Below, one piece after another: positions 1 to 10,000 of a stretch of DNA of 52,554 nucleotides. Under the pieces are notes generated by a model, which did no database searches, was not told the DNA's origin, and saw only the letters and a list, made by a program, of their open reading frames with translations. Within the stretch, counting starts at the first letter, position 1; every line of letters begins with the position of its first letter. Position numbers and translations under genes: made by a program. The DNA is taken from contig CASDSD010000015.1 of NCBI GenBank assembly GCA_949283205.1, forward strand, positions 1 to 52,554. The letters run 5' to 3'. Origin of the DNA: an uncultured Alistipes sp. Lineage in GTDB: Bacteria > Bacteroidota > Bacteroidia > Bacteroidales > Rikenellaceae.

Positions 1-39
1 AAATGCGTCGGACGGCGATCGCTCCGACGAAACCGCGGA

Positions 40-807
40 TCAATATACCTCCTCGGGTGTTGTCTCGCCCTCGGGGATACCCTCGATCTCGTCGCGCCAC
101 CTTATCGCGGCGTGCGTGCCGTCGCAGTAGGGTTTGTTCTCGGACTGTCCGCAGCGGCACAGCACAACACGGTTGCGTATCTCATACGCGGCGCCGTCGG
201 CCCGCGTTATTCGGATACCGCCGCGCACCCACAACCCGCCGCTCGAGTTCATCGCTATATCCTCGATCAGGGCCAACCCGGGATCATAGTGCGGCTCGAA
301 GGGCCTTCCCGTCTCGTTGTCCCACGCCATAAGGCGGCTGCCCGGGCACATCGAGGCCTCGCGTACGGCCAGCTTGCGCTTGCGGGGATCATCCGACTCG
401 GCCACAAGGGCCCAGGCACGGCCGTCGGCATCACAAAAACGCGCAAAGGTACAGTAACGCTCGTTGTCGGTCATCGAGACGGCAGGCCCCTCGGTAACCT
501 CGGCAGCCTCCAGAAGCGGCGAATCCGGTGCGCGCAGCCCGGAATCCCATACCACGGACTTGTGTGTACCGTCGCAATACGGTTTGCGGTGCGACGCCCC
601 GCATCGGCACAGCGCCGTCGGCTCGCTCTCGGTGGAGAAGTGACGCCCCTCCTGGAAATACCAGCTCGCACCGCGGTCGTTCGACATGATGAACTGCTGT
701 GCCAAAGGCGGCCGCCCGAAGACCAGATATGGCCCGTGTTCGGCGATGGTGATACGGTACTTTCTGGCGGCCGGCGCCGATCCTGTCATAATTTTAGTGT
801 CGGACAT
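40..807 (-). CDS. Dual CDGSH iron-sulfur domain protein
   Basis: A 255-residue soluble protein with two CDGSH-type [2Fe-2S] sites. The first is near residues 67-82 (CRCG, then KPYCDGTH; ligands Cys67, Cys69, Cys78, His82). The second is close to the C-terminus with the same CxC...C...H pattern. Between them lies a segment with more conserved-looking cysteines (RYCTFARFC and MCPGSRL). The start at 807 was chosen because the 46 upstream codons of the open frame look non-coding. Bacterial CDGSH proteins bind redox-active clusters, but their physiological role is mostly unknown. It is divergent from the lipoprotein gene to its right. The family is clear; the function is open. Confidence 0.85.
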   Translation of the reverse strand: MSDTKIMTGSAPAARKYRITIAEHGPYLVFGRPPLAQQFIMSNDRGASWYFQEGRHFSTESEPTALCRCGASHRKPYCDGTHKSVVWDSGLRAPDSPLLEAAEVTEGPAVSMTDNERYCTFARFCDADGRAWALVAESDDPRKRKLAVREASMCPGSRLMAWDNETGRPFEPHYDPGLALIEDIAMNSSGGLWVRGGIRITRADGAAYEIRNRVVLCRCGQSENKPYCDGTHAAIRWRDEIEGIPEGETTPEEVY

Positions 808-966
808 ATAATAAAAGTATTTTCGGTTCGTTTGCACAATAGGCAATAATTGTTCCCCGAATGAGAATCCGATGAAGATTATTTGCATCCGGAGACCCGC
901 CGGGGACAGATTTTGACAATACGGGATGCTGTCCGGCAAAATCAATCTCGAAAACTAAGGTTTTCA

Positions 967-998
967 TTTGTCTTTGCGCTCACCTTTTCGTATCTTTG
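967..998 (+). promoter_or_regulatory. Bacteroidota-type promoter of FISUMP lipoprotein gene
   Basis: TTTG at 967-970, a 20-base spacer and TATCTTTG at 991-998 match the Bacteroidota -33/-7 consensus. The start codon lies 37 bases downstream. Confidence 0.75.
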
Positions 999-1035
999 CC
1001 CCAATGTTTTGAACCGAATTTAGACAGGACAATAT

Positions 1036-2532
1036 ATGAAGTCTTTTTTCCGCAACCTTTTCGCCGCAGCGGCCGTCGTCACGGCATGCGCCGCGACGTT
1101 ATGGTCATGTACGACAGAAGAAGAGTACGACTTTTCATTCACCCTGCCGGGACATATCGTAACCGAACTCGAGAGTACGGTCGTAATACCCTTCACGGCA
1201 TACAACATCACAAGCATATCGGTCACAGCAACGCCCAAGGGCTGGACCGTAGAGGATATCGACCTGCAGTCGTGGACCATCACCGTCAAGGCACCCTCGG
1301 CCTATACGGCCGATGACTCTTCGGTCGAGGAGAACGGTACGCTCCGTCTGTCGGGCTTTACCGCCGCGGGAACCTCGACAATAGCGTCGTCATACCTCTC
1401 GCTGCTCAACCGCGAGATGGACCTTTCGGACAACTACTCCAACTGCTACGTTATCACGCAGATGGACACCCGTTATACGATCGACGTAACGCACAAGGGC
1501 GAGAGTGCGGAGACGATCTCTCCCGCCGAGGTCAAGGTCCTCTGGCAGAGCGAACGCGAACTTGTAAACTACTCGAGCTACGACGCCGACAAGGGTAAAT
1601 TCACATTCTTCGTATCGCATACCGATATCACCGACGACAAAGGCAACGTCACGGACGCTGTCACGCCCGACGGAAATGCCGTAATCGCTGCCTACGATGC
1701 CGCAGGCAACATCATATGGAGCTGGCACGTATGGATCACGGGGTCGGACATAGAGGCTTCGGCCATCACCACTTCGGTCGGCGTATTCATGGACCGCAAC
1801 CTCGGCGCATACCACAACAGCGACGGCTCGACCGACACCGACGACATATTCAAATCGTACGGACTCTATTACCAGTGGGGCCGCAAGGATCCCTTTATCC
1901 GGCCCTCCGACTACAAATTCACCAACAACGAGGACCATGCGGCATACTCGGGAACGAGTTTGACGGCACGTTTCTCATATGTCGATGCGGAGGACGACGA
2001 TGCCGTCGGCACTCTCGAATATGCCATCGCAAACCCCATGTCATATGTATTGGGCTCGGCCGACAACGACTACGACTGGCTCTACGCTTCGCATGACGAC
2101 AACCTCTGGACCTCGGGCGAGAAGAGCATCTACGACCCGTGCCCCCGCGGCTGGCGCGTACCCGACGGCAATGTATTCACGGGTATGGACATAGATTCTG
2201 CGGAGGATCTCTCGGCTCTGGCCGACATCCGCGACATGTACGGATGGCACATCGTAGATAACGCCACGGGGGTAAAGATGTTCATGCCGGGGGCAGGCCG
2301 CCGCAGCTTCGAGAACGGCAAACTCACCAATGTAAACAACTACGGCTATGAAAACAACCCCATGCCGTGGGTGGGATATTACTGGACTGCGGGCACAGGC
2401 GCGGCAAAGGGCATGTCGCAGTCGATGTTCTTCGATCTGAATACCACGCGCGCCGTAAACAACCGCTACGAGCCGCAAAAGGAGATGTATCGCGCCAACG
2501 CCATGCAGATACGCTGCGTAAGGGACGAATAA
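1036..2532 (+). CDS. FISUMP-type surface lipoprotein
   Basis: 498 residues. The N-terminus is a signal peptide ending in a lipobox (LWSC, Cys about 25) followed by acidic residues, suggesting an exported, possibly surface-exposed lipoprotein. The C-terminal half resembles the Fibrobacter succinogenes major paralogous (FISUMP) domain common in Bacteroidota: an NCYVIT segment, FMDRNLGA, YYQWGRKDPF, DPCPRGWRVP, YWTAG and a terminal IRCVRDE. The ligand of these domains is not established. It has its own promoter and terminator, so it is monocistronic. Domain call fairly sure; role unknown. Confidence 0.8.
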   Translation: MKSFFRNLFAAAAVVTACAATLWSCTTEEEYDFSFTLPGHIVTELESTVVIPFTAYNITSISVTATPKGWTVEDIDLQSWTITVKAPSAYTADDSSVEENGTLRLSGFTAAGTSTIASSYLSLLNREMDLSDNYSNCYVITQMDTRYTIDVTHKGESAETISPAEVKVLWQSERELVNYSSYDADKGKFTFFVSHTDITDDKGNVTDAVTPDGNAVIAAYDAAGNIIWSWHVWITGSDIEASAITTSVGVFMDRNLGAYHNSDGSTDTDDIFKSYGLYYQWGRKDPFIRPSDYKFTNNEDHAAYSGTSLTARFSYVDAEDDDAVGTLEYAIANPMSYVLGSADNDYDWLYASHDDNLWTSGEKSIYDPCPRGWRVPDGNVFTGMDIDSAEDLSALADIRDMYGWHIVDNATGVKMFMPGAGRRSFENGKLTNVNNYGYENNPMPWVGYYWTAGTGAAKGMSQSMFFDLNTTRAVNNRYEPQKEMYRANAMQIRCVRDE

Positions 2533-2588
2533 CAGAAACGGGACCCTCGCCGCAAACACGCGGCACCAAAACAAATATAAGATATCGA

Positions 2589-2622
2589 AGGAGCCTTTCC
2601 CTTGCCGGGAAGAGGCTCCTTT
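2589..2622 (+). terminator. Intrinsic terminator after the FISUMP lipoprotein gene
   Basis: GGAGCC...GGCTCC stem extended by an inner TTCCC/GGGAA pairing around a short loop, followed by TTTC. Confidence 0.7.
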
Positions 2623-2720
2623 CACATTTACGGCCCCCGACATATCAATTTATGCATTGGGGCGCTGCCGCCGCCACGACACATCCTTCGAGCGCAAAAT
2701 GGTACGGCACTTGCGTCAAA

Positions 2721-2734
2721 CGGTATAAATACCG
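2721..2734. promoter_or_regulatory. Palindrome just before the MFS start (possible operator)
   Basis: CGGTAT-AA-ATACCG is a perfect 6-bp inverted repeat with a 2-base centre, 7 bases upstream of the MFS start codon. The position suits an operator or a small mRNA hairpin affecting initiation. No cognate regulator is identified. Confidence 0.35.
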
Positions 2735-2741
2735 TGAAACT

Positions 2742-3965
2742 ATGCAGATAAATACAGGAAAAGGCAGTGTGCCGCTCGCGGTGGCCGCCGCCATCTGGTC
2801 GGTCTCGGCAGTGGTGTCGCTGCCCGGGCTCGCCGTGTCGCCCATAATGGGAGACCTGAACACGATCTTCCCCCACGTGAGCAATCTCGAGATACAGATG
2901 CTCACGTCAATCCCCTCGGCTATGATAATACCGTTCATCCTGCTCTCGGGACGGTTATCCGTAGCACGCAACAAAAACACCCTGCTGCGCACGGGCCTCG
3001 CCATATTCCTTCTGAGCGGCGTCGCCTGCGTCTTCGCCCGTACGATGACGCAACTCATCGTCATAAGCTGCCTGCTCGGAGCCGGCGCAGGTATCGTGAT
3101 CCCCCTCTCGACGGGTCTCGTCGTAGACTACTTCACGGGCGACTGCCGCGTGCGACAACTCGGAATAAGCTCCGCCGTGAACAACCTTACGCTCGTCATA
3201 GCAACGGCCGTCACGGGTTATCTCGCGGGGGTAGACTGGCACCTGCCATTCCTCGTATATACACTGCCGGCCATCACCCTCGTCCTCACCGCGGCACTGC
3301 GCCGCGTGCCGCCCGCCCCCGAGCCCCCGCAAAGCGACCAGCTGCGGCAGACCAGAATAAACCGCGGGCGTCTGGCCGCCCTGATGGGGATATACTTCTT
3401 CATAACGTACACCGTGCTTGTCGTCACATTCTACACCTCGTTCCTCGCCGAGGGGTACAAGTTCAAGGAGTCATTCCCGGGAGTGGCAATATCGCTCTTC
3501 TTCCTCGCAATAATGGCCCCGGGGCTATATGTAAACAGGCTCATACGACATCTGGGCCGCAACCTCAACGTCGTATCCCTGGCGATGATGAGCGCGGGGC
3601 TCCTCCTTGTCGGCTGCATCCGCAGCGAAGCCGCGATCATCGCGGGCGCAATGGTCGCAGGACTCGGATACGGCATAATGCAGCCCGTGATATACGACAA
3701 GACCGCCATCATATCGCCCCCGCAGACGGCGACCCTGTCGCTCTCGTTCGTGATGGCGGTGAACTATCTTGCCGTCCTCGCATGCCCCTTCATGGTCGAC
3801 CTCTTCGGACGCATGTTCGGGATGTCGCACGACAACAGATTCCCGTTCGTGCTGAACGCCATCCTCGCGGCCTTCTTCGCCGTGTGGGCATACGCCAAAC
3901 GCGACGACTTCTCGATGGGCATGGACAGCTCGTACGTCTCCGACGACAAAGATCAGGCCCGATAG
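2742..3965 (+). CDS. MFS transporter
   Basis: A 407-residue, very hydrophobic protein with about 12 membrane segments in two halves, typical of the major facilitator superfamily. The first half contains GRLSVARNKNTLLRTG, an A-motif-like loop between helices 2 and 3; a charged linker (about residues 190-210) separates the halves. The open frame extends upstream, but ATG at 2742 gives the usual short cytoplasmic N-terminus and avoids reading through the preceding terminator. Its substrate cannot be told from the sequence. It converges on the DUF3868 gene, with a shared terminator between. Confidence 0.85.
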   Translation: MQINTGKGSVPLAVAAAIWSVSAVVSLPGLAVSPIMGDLNTIFPHVSNLEIQMLTSIPSAMIIPFILLSGRLSVARNKNTLLRTGLAIFLLSGVACVFARTMTQLIVISCLLGAGAGIVIPLSTGLVVDYFTGDCRVRQLGISSAVNNLTLVIATAVTGYLAGVDWHLPFLVYTLPAITLVLTAALRRVPPAPEPPQSDQLRQTRINRGRLAALMGIYFFITYTVLVVTFYTSFLAEGYKFKESFPGVAISLFFLAIMAPGLYVNRLIRHLGRNLNVVSLAMMSAGLLLVGCIRSEAAIIAGAMVAGLGYGIMQPVIYDKTAIISPPQTATLSLSFVMAVNYLAVLACPFMVDLFGRMFGMSHDNRFPFVLNAILAAFFAVWAYAKRDDFSMGMDSSYVSDDKDQAR

Positions 3966-3986
3966 ACAGTATCCCGTCACGCACAA

Positions 3987-4026
3987 AAAATCTCCGCCGC
4001 AGGATTTCCCGGGGCGGAGATTCTTT
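3987..4026. terminator. Bidirectional terminator between MFS and DUF3868 genes
   Basis: AATCTCCGCC and GGCGGAGATT form a 10-bp perfect stem, with an A-run on the left and TTCTTT on the right. It can serve both converging genes. Confidence 0.8.
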
Positions 4027-4041
4027 ATGGCTGCAGGCGTG

Positions 4042-5526
4042 TCAGTCATCGGCCTGCATGAGTTGCTTGAGCAGCGAGATATTGTAGGCGGCCTCCTTCA
4101 CGCCGGCCTTCTGCGCCTGCTGGAAGAGTGACATGGCCTGCTGGTAATTGCCCTGCGACATGGCAAGGATACCTCTCGAGTTCATCGCCTCGGGCATCGA
4201 GGCGGGAACACCGTCGAGATATGCCGCAGCCTGCGTGTAGTTGCCGTTCGCCATGGCCACATTGGCGGCATTGACTCGCGACTCGGGCGACTGCGGGTAG
4301 GTCTGTACGGCAATCAGGATGATGTCGTTCCACTCCTTGCTGCCCTTCTCGAAGGTGAGCGCCACCATATATATCTCGGCGGGGCTCAACTGCATGGGGT
4401 TCGTATAGACGAGCTGTTTGGCCTCGTCGACGGTGTACGGCCGCACATTGTAGTTGACCGTGTAGTCCGTCACGCGCAATTTGGGATACCACGTGCGAAG
4501 CATGAAATCATACTCCACGGGGAACTGGCGCCGTATCTCGGCATTCTTGTTCTCGGGCTTGACCGACGGATCGTCTATCACGGCGATGATGCGGCGATAG
4601 TCGTTGATGCAGCTCTCGGTGAGCATCTGCTTCAGGGCATCCCAGTTGACGGGCCCAGAATCGACCGTGATCAGAGAGGCGTCAACCAGCTTGTTGCCTA
4701 CAAGATAGTTCTTCACGGCCGCAGCGCGGTTCGCAGCAAGCGTCTTGTTGAGCGAATACGGGCCCTCGGGCGAAGCATATCCCATCAGGTGTACCGACGA
4801 GATCTTGTTGTCGGCATTGCCCGACACGCCGCTCACCGTGCTGCGGATCTTCTCCAGCTCGGCACCGTTATCCATGTACGAAGAGTGTATATCGCTCTTG
4901 TTCACGGGGAAATAGACCGCAGCCGTACCCTGCGCCGTGCGCATCTTGCCATTGTCCGCAGGTGTCGCATAGGCCATATGCGGCTGGCCGGGCTGCACCT
5001 GTTGCGACGGCTTGCCAGTCTGCGCCGGGCCCTGCTGCATCGCCGGCGCCATCGTCGCCGCCGTTATCGTCTCCGAGCCGAGCGAACGGTCCCGGCAGGC
5101 ACACCACTCCTGCTGAAGCACGAGTCTCGAGTTGGCCATCCACCTCTCGTATGGAATGTCGGTCGAATATTCCATGTTCTGCATACGACGGTTATGACGG
5201 CGAACGTAGATATTGTCCGACACGAGTTCTTCACCCTGACGCTCGCGGACAATGCTGCGGCGACGTCCGTCCACAACCACCGACGGAAGCTGCACGTAAC
5301 GGTTGCCGTCGGTAACCATGGGGGTAATCCACAGAGAATGGTTCGACTTGATCTTCATGTCGGTAAGATCAATGTCCATGGCCACGTCCAGACTTCCCCC
5401 CGAGCGCTGCATGGTGATGTCGGATATCTGCACGCCGTCGGTTACGATCGTCTCCTGCGCGCGCGACGCCTGCGCCGCCAATACCAGTGCGCAGAATGCA
5501 AATGCGTATTGTACAAAATGTTTCAT
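4042..5526 (-). CDS. DUF3868 / OmpA-like outer-membrane protein
   Basis: 494 residues with an N-terminal signal peptide (cleavage near ASRAQ). Residues about 22-125 match DUF3868 as found beside Bacteroidota fimbrial genes. A low-complexity Gln/Pro/Ala linker follows. An OmpA-like peptidoglycan-binding domain lies at about 205-310 (YFPVNKSDI, then LMGYASPEG and N...LAANRAAAV). The C-terminus (about 390-494) has TPR-like helices. It lies 12 bases downstream of the DUF3575 gene, so the two are co-transcribed. Such pairs usually sit at the head of fimbrillin clusters, but no fimbrillin follows here. Likely an envelope-anchored assembly or stability protein. Confidence 0.8.
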   Translation of the reverse strand: MKHFVQYAFAFCALVLAAQASRAQETIVTDGVQISDITMQRSGGSLDVAMDIDLTDMKIKSNHSLWITPMVTDGNRYVQLPSVVVDGRRRSIVRERQGEELVSDNIYVRRHNRRMQNMEYSTDIPYERWMANSRLVLQQEWCACRDRSLGSETITAATMAPAMQQGPAQTGKPSQQVQPGQPHMAYATPADNGKMRTAQGTAAVYFPVNKSDIHSSYMDNGAELEKIRSTVSGVSGNADNKISSVHLMGYASPEGPYSLNKTLAANRAAAVKNYLVGNKLVDASLITVDSGPVNWDALKQMLTESCINDYRRIIAVIDDPSVKPENKNAEIRRQFPVEYDFMLRTWYPKLRVTDYTVNYNVRPYTVDEAKQLVYTNPMQLSPAEIYMVALTFEKGSKEWNDIILIAVQTYPQSPESRVNAANVAMANGNYTQAAAYLDGVPASMPEAMNSRGILAMSQGNYQQAMSLFQQAQKAGVKEAAYNISLLKQLMQADD

Positions 5527-5538
5527 CGCTGTTTCGTT

Positions 5539-6108
5539 TTAGAATAGATATACGATTGACAGGGCAAGTTTCGTCAGCCCCCAATAGTTTTTGGTTCCCG
5601 TCCCGACCTTGACACTGTCATCGGGATAGCGGTAGCTGTCATACCAGGCGTGGCCGTAGCCCATGCCGATCTCGGCCTCGAGATTCCAATGCTTGCCGAG
5701 TATCCAGTCGTAGCCGTAGGTGATGCCTGCACCTATCGCATGTCCCTTGTAACGGTAGTCCTTGAGAGAGTCCCACATGCTGAAGGGGAAGAACGAGACG
5801 TTGCCGACATCGAAGCCGCCGCCCAACATCTGTACGCCGATGAAATGGCCGTTGAAACGCTCGCACGTCCACCACTTGAATTCGGGTTGGACGAGCCAAT
5901 GCTTCCATTTGCGGTCGTGAGAGAATGTGAAGGGATTGAATCCCGCCGAGATTTCAAGGGTCGTGCGCTGACCCAGCCCGATCTCCACGCCCAGATTGGG
6001 CGAGGCTGTCGCCATGTAGAGAAGATTGGTCTTCAGACCTACCTCCTGCGCATCGGTTTTTCCGATGAATGCTGAGAGTCCCAGCAAAAGAAAGAGTAAT
6101 TTTCTCAT
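5539..6108 (-). CDS. DUF3575 outer-membrane beta-barrel-like protein
   Basis: 189 residues: a signal peptide (cleavage near TDAQ), then a small predicted beta-rich domain with alternating aromatic residues (LKTNLLYMATASPNLGVEIG, FKWWTCERFNGHFIGVQ, AGITYGYDWILG) and a C-terminal aromatic residue, as in outer-membrane barrels. This matches DUF3575, the usual partner of DUF3868 in Bacteroidota. It is the first gene of the two-gene unit. Its biochemical role is unknown; an outer-membrane partner of the OmpA-like protein downstream is an inference from linkage. Confidence 0.8.
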   Translation of the reverse strand: MRKLLFLLLGLSAFIGKTDAQEVGLKTNLLYMATASPNLGVEIGLGQRTTLEISAGFNPFTFSHDRKWKHWLVQPEFKWWTCERFNGHFIGVQMLGGGFDVGNVSFFPFSMWDSLKDYRYKGHAIGAGITYGYDWILGKHWNLEAEIGMGYGHAWYDSYRYPDDSVKVGTGTKNYWGLTKLALSIVYLF

Positions 6109-6225
6109 GGTTTGAAGATTGCCTGTTATTCAAACCGTGTAGTATCAAACTCTGCACCAAAACGACGTCACACGCCGTAAAAATACATCTCGCGGCACCG
6201 CCGCAGAGAGGCAGGCCACAATGCA

Positions 6226-6256
6226 AACGGCGCATCCGAAATTCGGATGCGCCGCC
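6226..6256 (-). terminator. Terminator after the YqaA-type gene
   Basis: GGCGCATCCGAA pairs perfectly with TTCGGATGCGCC around a one-base centre. Read on the minus strand, it is followed by TTTGCATT, a weak U-tract. Confidence 0.55.
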
Positions 6257-6304
6257 GCAACGATCTTTTGATCAAAACATTACAAAGGAGACAAACCGCT
6301 GTGA

Positions 6305-6766
6305 TCAGATGAGCGAATTGACCCCCTCGATGGCATATATCAGGAGCAGGTAACGCAGGAATTTGCCGATAAACATCGTAACGGTGGTGATATATACGTT
6401 GCAGCGCATAAGTCCGAGCAGGACGATGATCACCTCGCCGACCCACGGCAGCACACCGAACAGACCCATCCATGCGCCCCACCGTCGGACAAAACCTTCG
6501 ACCTTGGTCATCTTCTCCTTGTCGATCTTGAGCCAGCGCTCGATCCACTCCATATTTCCCAGGTATCCCATCCAATAGCACAACAGTCCGCCGAGGGTGT
6601 TGCCTATCGAAGCCGATATGAGGCATATGACGGGATCGGAACCCATCTGCACCAGCACCGTGAGCACCACTTCGGAACTGAAGGGCAGGATACTGCCGGC
6701 GAGCAGCGCCGAAATGAACAGGCCGATGTAGCCCCACTCGATAAGAAAATCAACTATCGCATCCAT
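6305..6766 (-). CDS. YqaA-type (VTT/DedA superfamily) membrane protein
   Basis: 153 residues with 4-5 hydrophobic segments. Family-like motifs include SALLAGSILPFSSEVVL near the N-terminus, GNTLGGLLCYWMG, and an arginine/glycine-rich loop (FVRRWGAWMGLFGVLPWVGE). The length matches the short YqaA subfamily rather than full-length DedA. The start at 6766 (MDAIVDF) was preferred over an upstream in-frame ATG because the hydrophobic N-terminus begins there. Members are linked to membrane homeostasis or lipid transport; no specific substrate is claimed. Confidence 0.8.
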   Translation of the reverse strand: MDAIVDFLIEWGYIGLFISALLAGSILPFSSEVVLTVLVQMGSDPVICLISASIGNTLGGLLCYWMGYLGNMEWIERWLKIDKEKMTKVEGFVRRWGAWMGLFGVLPWVGEVIIVLLGLMRCNVYITTVTMFIGKFLRYLLLIYAIEGVNSLI

Positions 6767-6874
6767 AATGTACCGTATCGGGTGGTGCAAAAATAGTGAA
6801 ATTTATCGGAGTTGGAATTTTTTGCATTCAAAACGCATATATCATGAGCAATCGGGGAAAATATGGGAGAGGAA

Positions 6875-6905
6875 TTCGCGGTTCGTAAAAAATTTTATAT
6901 ATTTG
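6875..6905 (+). promoter_or_regulatory. Promoter of TonB-dependent receptor gene
   Basis: TTCG at 6875-6878, 19-base spacer, TATATTTG at 6898-6905. The -33 element has one mismatch. The leader to the start codon is about 120 bases, and nothing else is recognised in it. Confidence 0.6.
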
Positions 6906-7031
6906 CGTCCGTCTATCGCAACGGGCCGCAACGGAGGCGCCCACGGCATTTGCCAAAGACGCATTCAATAACCGGCCGGCGATGGCGCTATTGTTTAATT
7001 GCATCTTAAATAGGTGCCCAAAAAACGTACT

Positions 7032-10000
7032 ATGAGAAAACTCGTCTGTCTTCTGCTGACAGTATTGAGCTGTGATGTCATGGCTCAGATCACAACCGCC
7101 TCTCTGCGCGGCGTTGTAAACGATTCATCGGACCATATTCTTACAGGTGCCGTAGTCACCCTCTCGCATCCCGTCACGGGTACGGTGTATGTCGTCGTCA
7201 CCGACGTCGAAGGAAACTACTCGATTCACGGCATACGCCCCGACGAGGGATATGACATGGAGGTGACATATCTCGGATACAAGCCATACAAAATCGAAGG
7301 CATGGCGCTGCGCGTAGGCGACATGCGTGTTGAAAACATCACCATGAGCGAGGATGCCATGCTCGACGCCGTCACCGTGGCCACCACGCGTGAGGATACC
7401 GACATGCTGGCCAAGTACGACGAGAAAACCATCGAACGCATACCTTCGGTATCGCGGTCGCTCTACGATATCGTGCGGCTCACGCCCGAAGCCATGGCGA
7501 CAAAGAACGGAGGCATGTCATACGGCGGCGTAAACAACCGCTACAACTCGTTCATGATAAACGGCATGGCCAACAGCGACATGTACGGCCTCTCGACATC
7601 GGGTACCAACGGCGGACTGTCGAACGCCAACCCCGTGTCGATGGACGCCATAGCGCAGATACAGGTGGCCGTAGCCCCCTATGACGTGCGTTTGAGCGGC
7701 TTCGGCGGCGGCGTGCTGAACGCCGTGACCAAATCGGGCACCAACGAACTGCGCGGCAGCGCATATACGTATTACAACAACCAGAACTTCTACGGATCGC
7801 ACCCCGCAGGCATAAACTCGGGCGAGCGCAACGCCCTCGAACAGCAGACAACGCAGATATACGGCGTGACGCTCGGAGGACCCGTCATCAAGGACAAGCT
7901 CTTCTTCTTCCTCAGCGGCGAGTATAATCTGGAGGAGTCGCCGTCATCGTACTACCCGGGCTATGAGGGCGTATCGATCACGGCCGAAGAGCTGGACCGC
8001 ATATCGGCCCGCTACGAGTCTCTCACGGGCTTCGACGGCGGAGGGTACGGCCGCCGCGACGTGCGCCAGCGCGCAGGATCGCTTCTGGCCACGCTCGACT
8101 GGAACATCAGCGACCGCAACCGCCTCTCGGCAAGCTACAGCTATCTCGACGCCCGCGCCGAGGATTACGGCAACTCGCTCACCACGTTCACCTTCGCCGG
8201 CTCGGGATACGCCAACTACAGCCGCGCACACTACGTGGGCATAACCCTCGAGTCGCGCCTCGCCGACCGCATGCACAACACCTTCCGCGCAGGATACTCG
8301 CGCGTGGCCGACGGACGCGACCCCGACGGCGGTACCACCCTGCCCAGCGTCATAATCAAGAACACGGGCACAACGGGAGGCGTGACAACATATATCGGCA
8401 CCGACCGCTATGCCGGCACCAATGCCCTGACACAGAACGTGGTGACGCTTACCGACGACCTGATCGTGGATCGCGGCTCACACTCGATAACGATGGGCAT
8501 GCACCACGAGCTCTACGACATACACAACATATACGTGGCCAACGCCTACGGAACATACACCTACAACTCGATCGCCGACTTCGAGAACGACCTGGCTGCC
8601 GTATACGAGTACAACTACAGCGATCCTGACGTTACGGGGTCCACGGTCTGGGGGCCGCGTTTCCGCGCTGCGGAGCTTAACTTCTACGTCCAGGACCGCT
8701 GGTCGCTCGGACGCCGCCTGCAGCTCACGTACGGCGTACGTCTCACCATGCCGCTGATATTCAACACCCCGACGGCAAACGAGTCTTTCAATTCGAGCGC
8801 CATAGCCACGGCGAACGGCGTACGTGTCGGCGACGTTTCGCAGTCGCAGGTTCTCCTCTCGCCCCGCCTCGGGTTGTCGTGGTACAAGCAGACCGGCGCA
8901 GGGCGTATCGACATTGCGGGCGGAGCCGGCATATTCACCGGACGCGTGCCGTTCGTGTGGATCGTCAACAACTACTCCAACACCGGCGTCGAGCAGAAAG
9001 GCATACGTCTCACGGGCGTGAGCCAGAACGGACAGATAACACAGTCGGCAGCCGACTTCACTGCGGCACCGTCACCCACAACGCTATCCAACACCTCGTT
9101 CATGCTCAACGTCATGGACCGCAAGTTCCGTTATCCGCAGAATTTCAAGGCCAACCTCTCGGCCGACCTCACCACGCACAACGGCTGGAACGTGGGCATC
9201 GAGGCTCTCTACACCAAGACCCTCTACAATGCCGTCTTCCGCAACCTCGCCGTCGAGAACAACGGGCAGACCATCTCCGTGGTATCGGATGCGGCCAAAA
9301 ACGAGGCCAATTCGCTGCCGCTGTATTCGCCGGCCACATCGGATTATTCGGCCGTATACTATATGGGGAACACCTCGCGCGGATACTCGTATTCGATATC
9401 GGGACACGTGGGAAGGGAGTTCGCCTCGGGTCTGTCGCTATACGCATCGTATATCTTCGGCCACTCGTATGCCGTGTGCGACGTGCCCTCGTCATCATCC
9501 TCGACCAACTGGAATACGGTATACGCCACGGACCTCAACAACAGCCCGCTCTCGTTCTCTATGTACGACGTGCCGCACAAACTGACCGTGGCCCTCGGCT
9601 ACACCAAGCGCTATGCCCGCATGCTGGAGGTGTCGGCAGGGCTCGTATACCAGATGACTTCGGGACAGCGCTACTCGCTCTGCTTCGGCGAGTCGGTCGA
9701 CTTCAACGGCGACGCCGCCTACGGATCCACCCTTATGTACATCCCCACAGAGGAGGAACTCTCGATGATGACGTTCGCCGACGCCACCTCACGCGACGCC
9801 TGGAACGAATATATCGAGAGCGACAGCTACCTGCGTTCGCACCGCGGACAGTTCTCCGAGCGCAATGCCCTCCAGGCCCCGACCGAACACCATGTCGACC
9901 TGCATCTTGCCCACGGATTCTATTTCGGCGGGGCATCGAAACGCAAGCTCGTACTGTCGCTCGACATAATGAACTTCGGCAACCTGCTATGCAACAGTTG

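Noticed and set aside
2367-2741. Upstream extension of the MFS open frame
   Set aside because: It would overlap the FISUMP gene end and run through a terminator. The family N-terminus begins at 2742.
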